A stretch of DNA of 64,000 nt from Smaragdicoccus niigatensis DSM 44881 = NBRC 103563 (GCF_000380645.1 NZ_AQXZ01000019.1:124001-188000); one strand, 5' to 3'. Shown: positions 16,329 through 25,078, counted from the stretch's first letter. Translations and numbers: made by a program. Notes: a model not told the origin generated them from the sequence alone.

Positions 16329-16352
16329 AATCCCCTGCCTAAGCAGAGGATT
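16329..16352. terminator. Element-supplied terminator behind tRNA-Glu and integrase
   Basis: Ten-base stem with one mismatch: AATCCCCTGC at 16329-16338 and GCAGAGGATT at 16343-16352, loop CTAA. It follows the integrase stop by nine bases and the tRNA-Glu 3' end by nine bases on the other strand, so it can serve both. It replaces the stronger chromosomal terminator now stranded at 5805-5834. Confidence 0.6.
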
Positions 16353-16355
16353 CAT

Positions 16356-16405
16356 CGTTGTAGCCCCGACGGGATTTGAACCCGCGCTACCGCCTTGAGA
16401 GGGCG
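16356..16405 (-). repeat. attR: 50-bp repeat within the intact tRNA-Glu
   Basis: Identical to 5836-5885. It supplies the anticodon stem-loop to 3' end of the intact tRNA-Glu, so integration rebuilds the tRNA from element sequence. The sequence diverges from the left copy at 16406, inside the anticodon stem. Confidence 0.93.
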
Positions 16406-16433
16406 GCGTCCTAGGCCGCTAGACGACGGGGCC
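16361..16433 (-). tRNA. tRNA-Glu (CTC)
   Basis: A 73-base cloverleaf on the minus strand. The acceptor GGCCCCG pairs with CGGGGCT with a terminal G-U, and the discriminator is A. The D arm contains TCTAGCGGCCTAGGA. The anticodon arm is CCGCC-CTCTCAA-GGCGG with anticodon CTC, and the T loop is TTCAAAT. CCA is not encoded. It is the integration target of the element and lies beside the tRNA-Gln and gltX genes. Confidence 0.95.
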
Positions 16434-16475
16434 AAGACTCGCTATTTTGCCGACTGGATCAACAGATCGAGTGCG

Positions 16476-16547
16476 CTGGGGTACCAGGACTCGAACCTAG
16501 AATGGCTGAACCAGAATCAGCAGTGTTGCCAATTACACCATACCCCA
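16476..16547 (-). tRNA. tRNA-Gln (CTG)
   Basis: A 72-base cloverleaf on the minus strand. The acceptor TGGGGTA pairs with TACCCCA, with discriminator G73 as usual for tRNA-Gln. The anticodon stem GCTGA/TCAGC encloses TTCTGGT, giving anticodon CTG. CCA is not encoded. It is probably cotranscribed with tRNA-Glu 42 bases downstream. Confidence 0.94.
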
Positions 16548-16672
16548 ATATATTTCACGAATTGCTCGCGCTTTTCGCTCACTGCTCTGACGCTTTCAGG
16601 GGATCGCCCCTCTGTCGTTCGAGCCGTGTAAGAGGTTAGCAGACAACCGGCCACTCCCTACAAATCGGCAGG

Positions 16673-18136
16673 TCAGAGTGCCTTTCTGGCGCTTTCCAAC
16701 CGAGCGAGCGAGCGCTCGCGGCCAAGCAGCTCCATCGACTCGAAGAGCGGTGGGCTGATGTTCGAGCCCGTGACCCCAACGCGGACCGGGCCGAACGCGT
16801 TGCGCGGCTTCAGTCCAAGGCCATCGACAAGGGCAGACTTCAGCGCTTCCTCGATCGGTGCAGCCTCCCAAGCCGGCAGAGCCTCGAGCGCGGCGAGAGC
16901 AGCGTCGAGGACCTCAGCAGCACCGGCACCAAGGTTCTTGGACGCAGCAGTCGGGTCGATGGCGAACTCGTCCTCCGGAACGAACAGGAACTTCAGGAGC
17001 GCCCACGCGTCCGACAGCACCACGATGCGGGTCTGGATCAGCTCGGCGGCAGCGGCGAAGACCTGGTCGTCGACATCCGGGCCCAGGTGCCCGTGCCCGG
17101 TCATGAAGATGCGCAGGCGCTGCGTGAAGTTCGCCGGACTCAGGAGCCGAATGTGCTCGGCATTGATCGCGTCGGCCTTCTTCTGGTCGAACCGCGCAGG
17201 ATTGGAGTTGACCTTGTTGATGTCGAAGGCGGCCACCATCTCGGCCAACGAGAAGACATCGCGGTCATCGGCGATCGACCACCCCAGGAGCGCGAGGTAG
17301 TTCAGCAGGCCCTCGGGGATGAACCCCCGGTCGCGGTGCAGGAACAGGCTCGACTCGGGGTCGCGCTTGGAGAGCTTTTTGTTGCCCTGCCCCATGACGA
17401 ACGGGAGGTGCCCGAACTCCGGCGTCCCCTCCGCGACACCGATCCGGCTCAGCGCCTCGTAGAGGGCGAGCTGACGCGGCGTCGACGGGAGCAGATCCTC
17501 GCCGCGAAGGACGTGCGTGATTTTCATCATCGCATCGTCGACCGGGTTGACCAGCGTGTAGAGCGGGTCGCCGTTGCCGCGCGTGAGAGCGAAGTCCGGC
17601 ACGACGCCGGCTTTGAACGTCGTCTCGCCGCGCACCAGGTCGTTCCACGTCAGGTCGTGGTCGGGCATGCGGAGGCGAATGACCGGCTTACGTCCCCCGT
17701 CGATGAACGCCTGCTTCTGCTCATCCGTCAGCGTGCGGTCGAAGTTGTCGTAGCCGAGCTTCGGGTCGCGTCCGGCCGCCTTGTGCCGAGCTTCGACTTC
17801 TTCCGGAGTAGAGAACGACTCGTAGGCCTCCCCGGCCGCCAGCAATTTCTGCACGACATCGAGGTGGATGTCCTTGCGCTGCGACTGCCGGTACGGCTCA
17901 TACGGTCCCCCGACCTCCGGTCCCTCGTCCCAATCGAGGCCGAGCCAACGGAGCGCGTCGAGGATCGCCGCGAACGACTCCTCGCTGTCTCGTGCCGCAT
18001 CGGTGTCCTCAATGCGGAAGACAAAGGTGCCGCCGTGATGACGTGCAAAGGCCCAGTTGAACAGAGCCGTCCGGACCAGCCCGACGTGTGGCGTGCCGGT
18101 CGGCGACGGACAAAAGCGAACGCGTACCCGCGACAA
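16673..18136 (-). CDS. gltX: Glutamyl-tRNA synthetase
   Basis: 487 residues, class I synthetase. The HIGH-like motif is in [25 protein letters not shown] follows, and the KMSKS-like motif is [10 protein letters not shown] near residue 250. The C-terminal half is the all-helical anticodon-binding domain of bacterial GltX. TTG 18136 has AAGGAA eight bases upstream. With GatCAB encoded at 45-51 kb and no glutaminyl-tRNA synthetase in view, it is probably non-discriminating and also charges tRNA-Gln with Glu. It is 10 bases downstream of the FAH gene in a leftward operon. Confidence 0.96.
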   Translation of the reverse strand: MSRVRVRFCPSPTGTPHVGLVRTALFNWAFARHHGGTFVFRIEDTDAARDSEESFAAILDALRWLGLDWDEGPEVGGPYEPYRQSQRKDIHLDVVQKLLAAGEAYESFSTPEEVEARHKAAGRDPKLGYDNFDRTLTDEQKQAFIDGGRKPVIRLRMPDHDLTWNDLVRGETTFKAGVVPDFALTRGNGDPLYTLVNPVDDAMMKITHVLRGEDLLPSTPRQLALYEALSRIGVAEGTPEFGHLPFVMGQGNKKLSKRDPESSLFLHRDRGFIPEGLLNYLALLGWSIADDRDVFSLAEMVAAFDINKVNSNPARFDQKKADAINAEHIRLLSPANFTQRLRIFMTGHGHLGPDVDDQVFAAAAELIQTRIVVLSDAWALLKFLFVPEDEFAIDPTAASKNLGAGAAEVLDAALAALEALPAWEAAPIEEALKSALVDGLGLKPRNAFGPVRVGVTGSNISPPLFESMELLGRERSLARLESARKAL

Positions 18137-18146
18137 TGGAGGTTCC

Positions 18147-18908
18147 TTAACGCTTGCTGGTGACGGTGTTGGTGAGCGTGCCGATGCCTTCGATCGTCAC
18201 CGAGACCGACTGGCCTTCGACGATCGGGCCGACGCCCTCCGGGGTTCCGGTGAGGATCACGTCGCCCGGGAGCAACGTCATCACCGCGGATACCCATTCG
18301 ATGAGTTCCGGAATGCTGTGCAGAAGCAGGCTCGTACGACTCTGCTGTTTGACGACGCCATCGACCTCGGTCTTGATCTCGAGGTCGCTCGGGTCAATGG
18401 AGGTTTCGATCCACGGTCCGAGCGGGCAGAAGGTGTCATAGCTCTTGGCGCGAGTCCACTGCCCGTCCATCCGCTGATGGTCGCGAGCGGTGACGTCGTT
18501 GGCCACGGTGTAGCCAAGAATCACGTCGTTGGCGCGAGCAGCCTTCACGTCCTTGCATGGGCGCCCGATGACGACCGCAAGTTCGCCTTCGTAGTCGACC
18601 TGTTGCGAGGTCGGCGGAATGACGATCGCCGAGTTCGGGCTGGCAATCGAGGTGCTCGGCTTCATGAAGATAACCGGGTTCTCCGGGGGTGCCGAGCCCA
18701 TCTCAGCCGCGTGGGCCGCATAGTTCTTGCCGACGCAGATGATCTTCGACGCCAGGATCGGCGCAAGCAGCCGAATGTCGGCGAGCTGCCAGGTTCGACC
18801 CGTGAACGTCGGATTACCGAAGGGGTGATCCGCAATCTCGCGGGCTACTTCACCCTCCACGCTGACAAACGCAACACCATCTGGACTCGCGACTCTCGCT
18901 AAACGCAC
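18147..18908 (-). CDS. Fumarylacetoacetate hydrolase family protein
   Basis: About 253 residues. The FAH fold is shown by [34 protein letters not shown], the metal-binding [13 protein letters not shown], and [14 protein letters not shown], ending with [15 protein letters not shown]. Members hydrolyse acylpyruvates or decarboxylate oxaloacetate; the substrate is not readable. GTG 18908 is preferred over TTG 18914. Position directly before gltX is conserved in Mycobacteriales (the Rv2993c position). Confidence 0.88.
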   Translation of the reverse strand: MRLARVASPDGVAFVSVEGEVAREIADHPFGNPTFTGRTWQLADIRLLAPILASKIICVGKNYAAHAAEMGSAPPENPVIFMKPSTSIASPNSAIVIPPTSQQVDYEGELAVVIGRPCKDVKAARANDVILGYTVANDVTARDHQRMDGQWTRAKSYDTFCPLGPWIETSIDPSDLEIKTEVDGVVKQQSRTSLLLHSIPELIEWVSAVMTLLPGDVILTGTPEGVGPIVEGQSVSVTIEGIGTLTNTVTSKR

Positions 18909-19234
18909 TGGCAAAGCTTACTTCTCTGTGGAAGTCCGCTGTTCACGGTCCGTCACCCGGCTGAGGGGACGACGTCCGAGGCGGAGGAGTTCAAGGCGCA
19001 AACGCGTTGAACTGACTCGCGTTGACGTCCCAGTCGGGAGCGCTCAGCCGACTTCACACGATCCGATGGCCCCATCCGTCCCAGGTCGACGGACAGACGG
19101 TCAGCTGTCCGGACTCAGTGATTCCGATCTGGAAACCGTTATCGGGCAAACGAATGACCTTGATCTGATCTTGCAATTTCAACTACGTGGCGCGCTCTAC
19201 TCTCGACCAATCCACCGCCACGTACGAGGGTCTG
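18909..19234. other. Intergenic region between FAH and DUF4333 genes
   Basis: 326 bases between divergent genes. No convincing gene or RNA is seen. It must hold promoters for both sides, but no clear -10/-35 pair stands out. Confidence 0.5.
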
Positions 19235-19855
19235 ATGATTCGCACACGAAACCTGCACCGTCCAGCACTCGCCTGCGCCTGCTTCGCGCTCATCTGCGGA
19301 CCGCTCAGTGCCTGCAGCTCCGGTAGCGCTAGTGAAGCCGTCAGTGTCGACAAGGCGCAGATCATCAAAACGCTCAACGATGCCGCGCGCCAGAATCTCG
19401 GCGCGCCCTTCGACAAGCTCGACTGCGATAAGGGCCTCAAGCCCACGATCGGCGACAAATCGCGGTGCATAGCCGAGTCCGGCGGCGTTCGCGCCGCGTT
19501 CGATGTCTCCGTCACGTCGATCGACAAAGGGAACCTGAACTTCGACTGGACGCTCGACGAAAACAGTCGGGTCGTGACCGCGGAGGCGGTTGAGAAGGAA
19601 GTGCGTCCGAAGTTCAAGGATCAGACCGGCGCGGACCTCAAGACGTTCGACTGCATGGGCGACATCCCGGGCCGCGCCGGCGGAACGGGCATCTGCACGG
19701 CGACCGGAACCGACGGGGTGGCGCACAAGGTCAACGTCACGGTGTCCTCCGCCGACGGAATGGGCGTCGGCTACGAGTGGAACATCGAGTCGCCAAAGCC
19801 TGATCCGAAAAAGAAGACCACCCCCGCTCCGACGACCTCGAAGCGCCCGAACTAA
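19235..19855 (+). CDS. Lipoprotein with two DUF4333-like domains
   Basis: 206 residues from ATG 19235, with GAGGG upstream. The signal peptide ends in PLSACSS, a lipobox, and the mature protein has two similar halves of about 75 residues. The first contains IIKTLNDAARQNLGAPFDKLDCDKGLKPTIGDKSRC; the second contains VRPKFKDQTGADLKTFDCMGDIPGRAGGTGIC. Each half has two Cys likely to form a disulfide, the DUF4333 pattern of mycobacterial envelope proteins. It ends in a Lys/Pro/Thr-rich tail. Function unknown. Confidence 0.75.
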   Translation: MIRTRNLHRPALACACFALICGPLSACSSGSASEAVSVDKAQIIKTLNDAARQNLGAPFDKLDCDKGLKPTIGDKSRCIAESGGVRAAFDVSVTSIDKGNLNFDWTLDENSRVVTAEAVEKEVRPKFKDQTGADLKTFDCMGDIPGRAGGTGICTATGTDGVAHKVNVTVSSADGMGVGYEWNIESPKPDPKKKTTPAPTTSKRPN

Positions 19856-20019
19856 ACCGAATTCTTTCGAGTCGGCAGGTAAAGCCTGTCGGCGCTAATT
19901 CTCGTTCACGACGGTTTTAGGGCCCCACGTTTTCTCCGGTTCCCTGTCATTCAATCATTTGTCAGCCGTTTTGTTGTCGTGCATTTTGCCGAGTCATTCA
20001 ATGGGTGGAATCACCACCG

Positions 20020-20058
20020 AAATGATCTTTATCAGTCCGTGATAGTTCTACTTTCAAC
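20020..20058 (+). promoter_or_regulatory. Shared promoter-like element of repeat-protein gene A
   Basis: AAATGATC at 20020-20027, 17 bases, then GTTCTACTTTCAAC at 20045-20058. The TACTTT within it fits the actinobacterial TANNNT -10 box. The same two blocks with 17- or 18-base spacing precede genes C and D, which argues for common control. The predicted start lies about 53 bases before the ATG. Confidence 0.6.
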
Positions 20059-20113
20059 TCGTCCGGCGGGGTCGGGACGGTCGCTGGCAGAATTTTGTTT
20101 CGGAAGGAATCCA

Positions 20114-21736
20114 ATGTATTCAACTCGCCGCGCATCCCGCGCATTGATCGCCGCCGCTTCGGGTGCGGCGATCATCGGCTTCGCAGTGGCGCCCGCCATT
20201 GCGAGCGCCGCCACCCCAGGCCAGAACTACTGCTACTCCGCGAACGGCCGGACCATCTCGAAGGGCTCGGCATCCTGCACGACCGACCCAGGCCGCAACT
20301 ACGCCTCTGCCCGCGGCGCGAATTCGTCCGCCACTGCGACCGGCGGCACCAACAACCGCGCGACGGCAAACGGCGAGAACTCGCACGCTGAAGCCGGAGC
20401 CGGAAACAACAACACGGCGAACGCCAGCGGCAAGGACTCCGTCGCCGTCGCCAACTACGGAAACGGCAACAAGGCGACCGCGGTCGGAAAGAACCGGGCC
20501 TACGCGGGTCTCGGCAACAACAACAGCGCAACCGCACGGGGTAACAACAGCAGCGCGTCGGCCGGCGGGTACGACAACTACTACAACTCCGGCAGCGGCG
20601 ACAACAACACTGCGAGCGTCAACGGATCGAACAGCACCGCCGTGGCCGGAAACGGAAACGGAAACAAGGCCACCACGACGGGCAACAACAGCTCAGCCAC
20701 CGCTGGCAGCAACGACTATTACTACTACTACGGCACCAACGACAACGACAACAACACCGCCACCGTCAAGGGCGACAACAGCCAGGCGACCGCTGGTCAG
20801 AGCTACTACGGCTACGGAGACAACGACGGCAACACCGCGACGGTCAACGGTGACGGTAGCTATGCAAACGCAACCGACGGTGACGGCAACACCGCCTCGA
20901 CGACCGGTCACGACTCGAATACCAATGCCTACGCGGGCGACAGCAACAGTGCCACGGTCAAGGGCGACGCCAGCAGCGCAAGCGCCTACGACGGTTCGGG
21001 TAACACCGCCAGCACCACCGGCACCGGCAGCTCCGCGACGGCCAGCAACGGCGACGGTAACACTGCGACCACTACCGGCGACAGCAGCCAGTCTCAGGCC
21101 TTCTCCGGCGACAACAACAGCTCGACCGCCAAGGGCGACGGCAGCCAAGCAGCAAGCGGCTTGGGCGACGGCAACACCGCAACCGTCACGGGCGACCAGA
21201 GCATTGCTGGGGCGGGCAACGGCGACAACAACACCGCGACCGCCGAGGGTGATGGAAGCTCCGCTGGCGCCGTCGGCGGCAACGGCAACAGCGCCCAAGT
21301 GACCGGCGACGGAAGCATCGCGGCCGCCGGAGGTGCGGAGGATTACTACGGTTCCAACACCGGTGACAACAACACCGCGACCGTCAATGGCGACGGAAGC
21401 ACGGCATACGCCGGTGGTTACGGTGACTACTACGGCGGAGGCGGCGGTGGCGACAACAACACGGCCACCGTCAACGGCGACAACGCCCAGGCCAACGCCG
21501 GTAACGATGGCAACACGTACTACTACGGCTACCCGGTCGGCGACGGCTCGAGCGGCAACACCGCAACCGCGACCGACAACAACAGCTACGCCCAGGCCGC
21601 GGGCGGCGACGGCAACACCGCCACCGCCAGCACCGGCGGTTCCGCCACCGCCGGCCCGACCAGTGGCAACACCGCAACCGCGTCCAACGGCTGCACCGTG
21701 GCCGTAACCGGCGTCAACCAGACTGGCGGCTGCTAG
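20114..21736 (+). CDS. Secreted 19-residue-repeat protein A
   Basis: 540 residues from ATG 20114, with GGAAGGA upstream. A signal peptide ends at ASA (about residue 32). A conserved N-terminal cap has two Cys (NYCYSANGRTISKGSASC). About 19 tandem repeats of roughly 19 residues follow, with consensus N-T-A-T-x-x-G-D-x-S-x-A-x-A-G-x-G-D-G. Some turns carry Tyr-rich insertions such as YYYYYG and YYGDYYGGGG. The C-terminus has two Cys. Alternating small residues and Asn at turns suggest a beta-solenoid, like YadA-type heads. Family and function are not recognised with confidence (DUF6764 is worth checking). Confidence 0.8.
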   Translation: MYSTRRASRALIAAASGAAIIGFAVAPAIASAATPGQNYCYSANGRTISKGSASCTTDPGRNYASARGANSSATATGGTNNRATANGENSHAEAGAGNNNTANASGKDSVAVANYGNGNKATAVGKNRAYAGLGNNNSATARGNNSSASAGGYDNYYNSGSGDNNTASVNGSNSTAVAGNGNGNKATTTGNNSSATAGSNDYYYYYGTNDNDNNTATVKGDNSQATAGQSYYGYGDNDGNTATVNGDGSYANATDGDGNTASTTGHDSNTNAYAGDSNSATVKGDASSASAYDGSGNTASTTGTGSSATASNGDGNTATTTGDSSQSQAFSGDNNSSTAKGDGSQAASGLGDGNTATVTGDQSIAGAGNGDNNTATAEGDGSSAGAVGGNGNSAQVTGDGSIAAAGGAEDYYGSNTGDNNTATVNGDGSTAYAGGYGDYYGGGGGGDNNTATVNGDNAQANAGNDGNTYYYGYPVGDGSSGNTATATDNNSYAQAAGGDGNTATASTGGSATAGPTSGNTATASNGCTVAVTGVNQTGGC

Positions 21737-21750
21737 CAGTCCTCACCTCA

Positions 21751-21780
21751 GGAGCCCGGCACATCGACGTGCCGGGCTCC
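21751..21780 (+). terminator. Terminator of repeat-protein gene A
   Basis: A 12-base perfect stem (GGAGCCCGGCAC and its complement) with loop ATCGAC, 14 bases past the stop. No T run follows. A nearly identical hairpin ends gene B, a trace of the A-B duplication. Confidence 0.75.
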
Positions 21781-21854
21781 TGCACTGTCCAGGCGTTGAC
21801 GTGTCATCCAAACGGCGTAACGGCACAGAGAACCGCTCTGAGCAGTTCGCAGCC

Positions 21855-21870
21855 GTTCTACTTTCAACCC
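21855..21870 (+). promoter_or_regulatory. Leaderless promoter half-site of gene B
   Basis: GTTCTACTTTCAAC at 21855-21868 is identical to the block before gene A, but here it ends two bases before the ATG. With TACTTT as -10, initiation falls on the ATG. The AAATGATC block is not found upstream. Confidence 0.5.
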
Positions 21871-22872
21871 ATGCATTCAGCTCGCCGAGTTTCCCGCGCA
21901 CTTATCACCGGCGCAGCCGGCGCCGCGGTCATGTTCTATGCAGTCTCCCCCGTCATCGCTAACGCCACTCCAAGCCCGAACTACTGCTACTCCGCGAACG
22001 GCCGGACCATTTCGAAGGGCTCCGCATACTGCACGACCGACCCGGGCCGCAACGTCGCGGCCGCGCATGGCGCCAACTCGTCAGCCACCGCAACAGGCGG
22101 ATCCAACAACCGCGCGTTCGCAAACGGCGAGAATTCGCGCGCTGAAGCCGGGAACGGCAACAACAACACCGCGGCCGCGAGCGGGAAGGAGTCAATCGCC
22201 GTGGCCAACAACGGAAACAGCAACAAGGCCACCGCGATCGGCACGAACCGGGCATACGCCGGATATGGCAACAACAACACCGCGACGACCGTCGGAAACG
22301 GCAGCACGTCGTCCGCTGGTGGATACGACCGCGACTACCAGACGGGTAGCGGAGACAACAACACCGCAACCGCCATCGGAACCAACACGCTGGTGGTCGC
22401 CGCGGGCGGCAACAACAACAACGCCAAGGCCATCGGCGACAACAGCGACGCGTTCGCCGGCCACGGCTACGTCTACCCGGACGGCAACTACAGCGACAAC
22501 AACACCGCCACGGCGCTCGGCGACAACAGCTTCGCAGCCGCTGGTGGCCTTGATTCCCAGAACCAGGACGGCGCCGACAACAACACGGCGACCGCGACGG
22601 GCGACGGCAGCCGAGCCGCTGCCCACGAAGGCGACAACAACACTGCGACCGCGAGCGGGCAGTCCACTAATGCGGAAGCAAAGAACGGCTCGGCGAACAC
22701 CGCGACCGCCACCGGTGACGGCAGTAGCGCGCTGGCAACAGATGGCGATGGCAACACCGCCGCGGCCAGCAACGGTGGCGCGGCGATCGCCGGACCCACC
22801 AGCGGTAACACCGCCACCGCCAATGCCTGCAGTATCACCGTCACCGGCGTAGACCAGACCGGAAGCTGCTAG
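21871..22872 (+). CDS. Secreted repeat protein B
   Basis: 333 residues, closest to A: signal peptide MHSARRVSRALITGAAGAAV, then NYCYSANGRTISKGSAYC and about ten repeats of the NNTATAxGxNSxAxAG type. Several turns carry longer inserts with Tyr or Pro (for example the stretch around GYVYPDGNYSDNN). It ends TVTGVDQTGSC, matching the A terminus. There is no Shine-Dalgarno site; the promoter block abuts the ATG, so a leaderless mRNA is likely. A and B are tandem duplicates. Confidence 0.78.
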   Translation: MHSARRVSRALITGAAGAAVMFYAVSPVIANATPSPNYCYSANGRTISKGSAYCTTDPGRNVAAAHGANSSATATGGSNNRAFANGENSRAEAGNGNNNTAAASGKESIAVANNGNSNKATAIGTNRAYAGYGNNNTATTVGNGSTSSAGGYDRDYQTGSGDNNTATAIGTNTLVVAAGGNNNNAKAIGDNSDAFAGHGYVYPDGNYSDNNTATALGDNSFAAAGGLDSQNQDGADNNTATATGDGSRAAAHEGDNNTATASGQSTNAEAKNGSANTATATGDGSSALATDGDGNTAAASNGGAAIAGPTSGNTATANACSITVTGVDQTGSC

Positions 22873-22892
22873 TAAACACCTTCTCCGCGGGA

Positions 22893-22916
22893 GCCCGGCA
22901 CACCGATGTGCCGGGC
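22893..22916 (+). terminator. Terminator of gene B
   Basis: A 10-base perfect stem GCCCGGCACA/TGTGCCGGGC with a 4-base loop, 21 bases past the stop, followed by TTTCG. Near copy of the gene A hairpin. Confidence 0.75.
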
Positions 22917-23031
22917 TTTCGCGCTGTCAGGCACCATCTCACTTCTCACTATGTGGAAATTGTGTTGCACTATATGGGATGAGTCCGCACGATGATCTCA
23001 GACACCAGGTCATCGATGTGATGAGGTCCGC

Positions 23032-24186
23032 ATGAGCGATCCGAGCCAGACTCGACGCTGGACCATGTTGTGGGTCGGAGTGTTCGCACAGACCGCATCG
23101 GGAGTCTTCGTCAACGGCGCTGCATTTCTGCTGCCGAAGCTCACCGAAACCAGGTCGACCGCGCATGCCGCAACGATCGTTGCGATGGCCTCGGTCGGGC
23201 TCATGCTGACGTTGGTGCTGTGGGGCTACATCCTGGACCGCACCGGTGAACGATTTGTGCTCACGACCTGCCTCACGTTGGTGAGCACAGCGAGCATCGC
23301 AGGCATGTTCGCCCATAACGACATCACGCTCGGCGCTACCCTCCTCGCTGGCGGAATGTCAGCCGCCGGCACGAACGCGGCAAGCGGCCGGGTCGTCGTC
23401 GGTTGGTTTGCCCCAGACAAGCGCGGCCTTGCGATGGGGATTCGACAGTCGTCGCTGCCGCTGGGAGTGGGGATCGCAGCCATCCTGATTCCCCAGGCAG
23501 CGGCCGCTTACGGCATCGCGGGTGGATTGGCGGTACCCGCTATCTTGGCCGCCGCCGGAGCAATCGCGTGCATTGTCGGAATTGTCGACCCACCTCGGCC
23601 GGCCCGGACGGACGTCGCGTCGTACGGCAATCCCTATCGCGGTGACCGCCGCCTGGTGCGCATCCACGTCGTGTCGGCCATGCTGGTCGTGCCTCAGGTG
23701 ACCCTCTGGACGTTCGCGCTCCTATGGCTCCATGACGCCCGCGGATGGACCTTGGCCGCCGCCGGAGTGATGATCACCTTCGTCCAGATCCTCGGAGCGC
23801 TGGGCCGCATCGGCGCGGGGGTCTGGTCGGATCGCCTGGGCAGCCGGATGGTGCCACTGCGACAGATCGCGATCGCCGCAGCGATCTCGATGGCGATTCT
23901 TGCCTTCACCGACTTCGTCGGCTGGCCCATCGCAGTCCTCGTCATGGTCGCCGCCAGCGTCATCACGGTTGCTGACAACGGCCTTGCCTATACCGCGGTC
24001 GCGGAGATCGCGGGTCCATTCTGGAGCGGCCGGAGCTTGGGTCTTCAGAACACCGGGCAGCACGCCTTTGGCGCCGCCATTGCGCCGATCTTCGGCGCGA
24101 TCATTGATACGACGGGATATCCAGCGGTCTTCGCAGTGTGTGCATTTGTTGCTTTCGCCGCGATACCGCTCGTGCCCCGGGACTGA
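23032..24186 (+). CDS. MFS transporter
   Basis: 384 residues with about 12 membrane segments. The loop 2-3 motif is GYILDRTGER, and an equivalent second-half motif is GRIGAGVWSDRLGSR. The central cytoplasmic loop carries PPRPARTDVASYGNPYRGDRR. GAGG lies six bases before the ATG. Substrate unknown. An MFS gene in this place, near leuB, is part of the conserved order (Rv2994 position), so the repeat-protein genes have been inserted on both sides of it. Confidence 0.85.
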   Translation: MSDPSQTRRWTMLWVGVFAQTASGVFVNGAAFLLPKLTETRSTAHAATIVAMASVGLMLTLVLWGYILDRTGERFVLTTCLTLVSTASIAGMFAHNDITLGATLLAGGMSAAGTNAASGRVVVGWFAPDKRGLAMGIRQSSLPLGVGIAAILIPQAAAAYGIAGGLAVPAILAAAGAIACIVGIVDPPRPARTDVASYGNPYRGDRRLVRIHVVSAMLVVPQVTLWTFALLWLHDARGWTLAAAGVMITFVQILGALGRIGAGVWSDRLGSRMVPLRQIAIAAAISMAILAFTDFVGWPIAVLVMVAASVITVADNGLAYTAVAEIAGPFWSGRSLGLQNTGQHAFGAAIAPIFGAIIDTTGYPAVFAVCAFVAFAAIPLVPRD

Positions 24187-24305
24187 AAACGCGGCAGTTC
24201 CGATATTCGACTGTCAGCCATTCGACCGTCATTCCAAAGGCGAGCCTATTTCCAGCTCGGAATAAGCCGTCGTTATAGGTCCGCAAAGCGGATCACATCG
24301 GCTGC

Positions 24306-24344
24306 AAATGATCGAGTCACCGAATTTCGGGTTCTAGTCTCAGC
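24306..24344 (+). promoter_or_regulatory. Shared promoter-like element of gene C
   Basis: AAATGATC at 24306-24313, 17 bases, GTTCTAGTCTCAGC at 24331-24344, with TAGTCT as the -10. Same architecture and spacing as before gene A. Confidence 0.55.
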
Positions 24345-24360
24345 CAATCCAACGACCCCA

Positions 24361-24675
24361 ATGGATTGGCTGAAATTCAGAAAGACGGATCCCACGATCA
24401 ATGCCCGCCGGGAATCTAGGATCGCCCAAACTCTCCTCGCAGCCGCAGCGATCACCATCGCCGCTCCAGCCTTTGCGAGCGCCGCACCGACAAAGAACTA
24501 CTGCACTTCCGTCAACGGCCGCACCAGTTCGAAGGGCACTGCACAGTGCAGCAGCATCCCCGGCGGGAACTGGGCCACTGCCCGCGGTGATGGCGCCAGG
24601 GCGTACGCGGGCGACGGACGTGGAAACCGCGCGACCGCAAACGGCGACGGTAGCGAGGCGATCGCAGGCGGCTGA
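24361..24675 (+). CDS. Short repeat protein C, frameshifted copy
   Basis: 104 residues if read from ATG 24361: signal region RRESRIAQTLLAAAAITIAAPAFASA, Cys cap NYCTSVNGRTSSKGTAQC, one or two repeats, then a stop. Comparison with D shows that the ancestral ATG (24401) is four bases short of D and out of frame with the signal peptide. The family C-terminal tail (DGCSAVAN) continues in that ATG's frame after 24675. So two compensating indels bracket the middle. The upstream ATG 24361 may rescue translation but has no good ribosome site. It may be a decaying gene or a minimal member. Confidence 0.5.
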   Translation: MDWLKFRKTDPTINARRESRIAQTLLAAAAITIAAPAFASAAPTKNYCTSVNGRTSSKGTAQCSSIPGGNWATARGDGARAYAGDGRGNRATANGDGSEAIAGG

Positions 24676-24760
24676 TGGCCTGTCTGCAACCACAGACGGT
24701 TGCAGTGCCGTCGCCAACCCAATGAACACGCCGGCGCCTGCCCGTAGCACGCAATTCTTG

Positions 24761-24799
24761 GAAGGGGCTGGCAACTCTGCCAGCCCCTTCTTTGTTTGT
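24761..24799 (+). terminator. Strong terminator after gene C
   Basis: A 13-base perfect stem GAAGGGGCTGGCA/TGCCAGCCCCTTC with a four-base loop, followed by TTTGTTTGT. The most canonical intrinsic terminator in the array. Confidence 0.9.
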
Positions 24800-25038
24800 C
24801 ATAAAACTTTCAATTAGCGCGCCATCCGAAGCGGAATGTCCACGCCCGAAGTAGCAGTCGACCTTCCGCGACATCGCTGAGTATTGTTGTACTGCAACAT
24901 CTTTCGTCTCCCGTTGCAAACCTTGAACGCTTCTGGCAACGGGGTTCATCTGACCGAATGTCGGTCAATGAATATAGGGGTTTAAATACACACGAAATCA
25001 CGCCGTTATGCGTCATCGATCTAAATGACATCAATCCG

Positions 25039-25078
25039 AAATGATCTTCATTGATGAATGAATCGTCCTAATCTCAAC
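25039..25078 (+). promoter_or_regulatory. Shared promoter-like element of gene D
   Basis: AAATGATC at 25039-25046, 18 bases, GTCCTAATCTCAAC at 25065-25078 with TAATCT as -10. The four bases just before the block (TCCG against ACCG in A) and the TT after it are nearly conserved with gene A. Confidence 0.6.

Larger units (their letters stand above)
5836..16405. mobile_element. Integrated satellite-like prophage element in tRNA-Glu
   Basis: About 10.5 kb bounded by the 50-bp direct repeats. The integrase reads towards the tRNA-restoring end. Repressor and integrase read rightwards. Excisionase-like, whiB, HTH, two small genes, an HK97 capsid and a 49-codon gene read leftwards. A four-gene cargo block reads rightwards from attL. 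There is no terminase large subunit, portal, tail or lysis gene, so it cannot make phage alone. This size and content recall phiRv1/phiRv2 of M. tuberculosis and capsid-encoding phage satellites. A decayed prophage remains possible. Confidence 0.88.

Noticed and set aside
18928-19326. 132-codon plus-strand frame before the DUF4333 gene
   Set aside because: Arg/Ser-rich, overlaps the DUF4333 gene in another frame, and has no domain or start signal.
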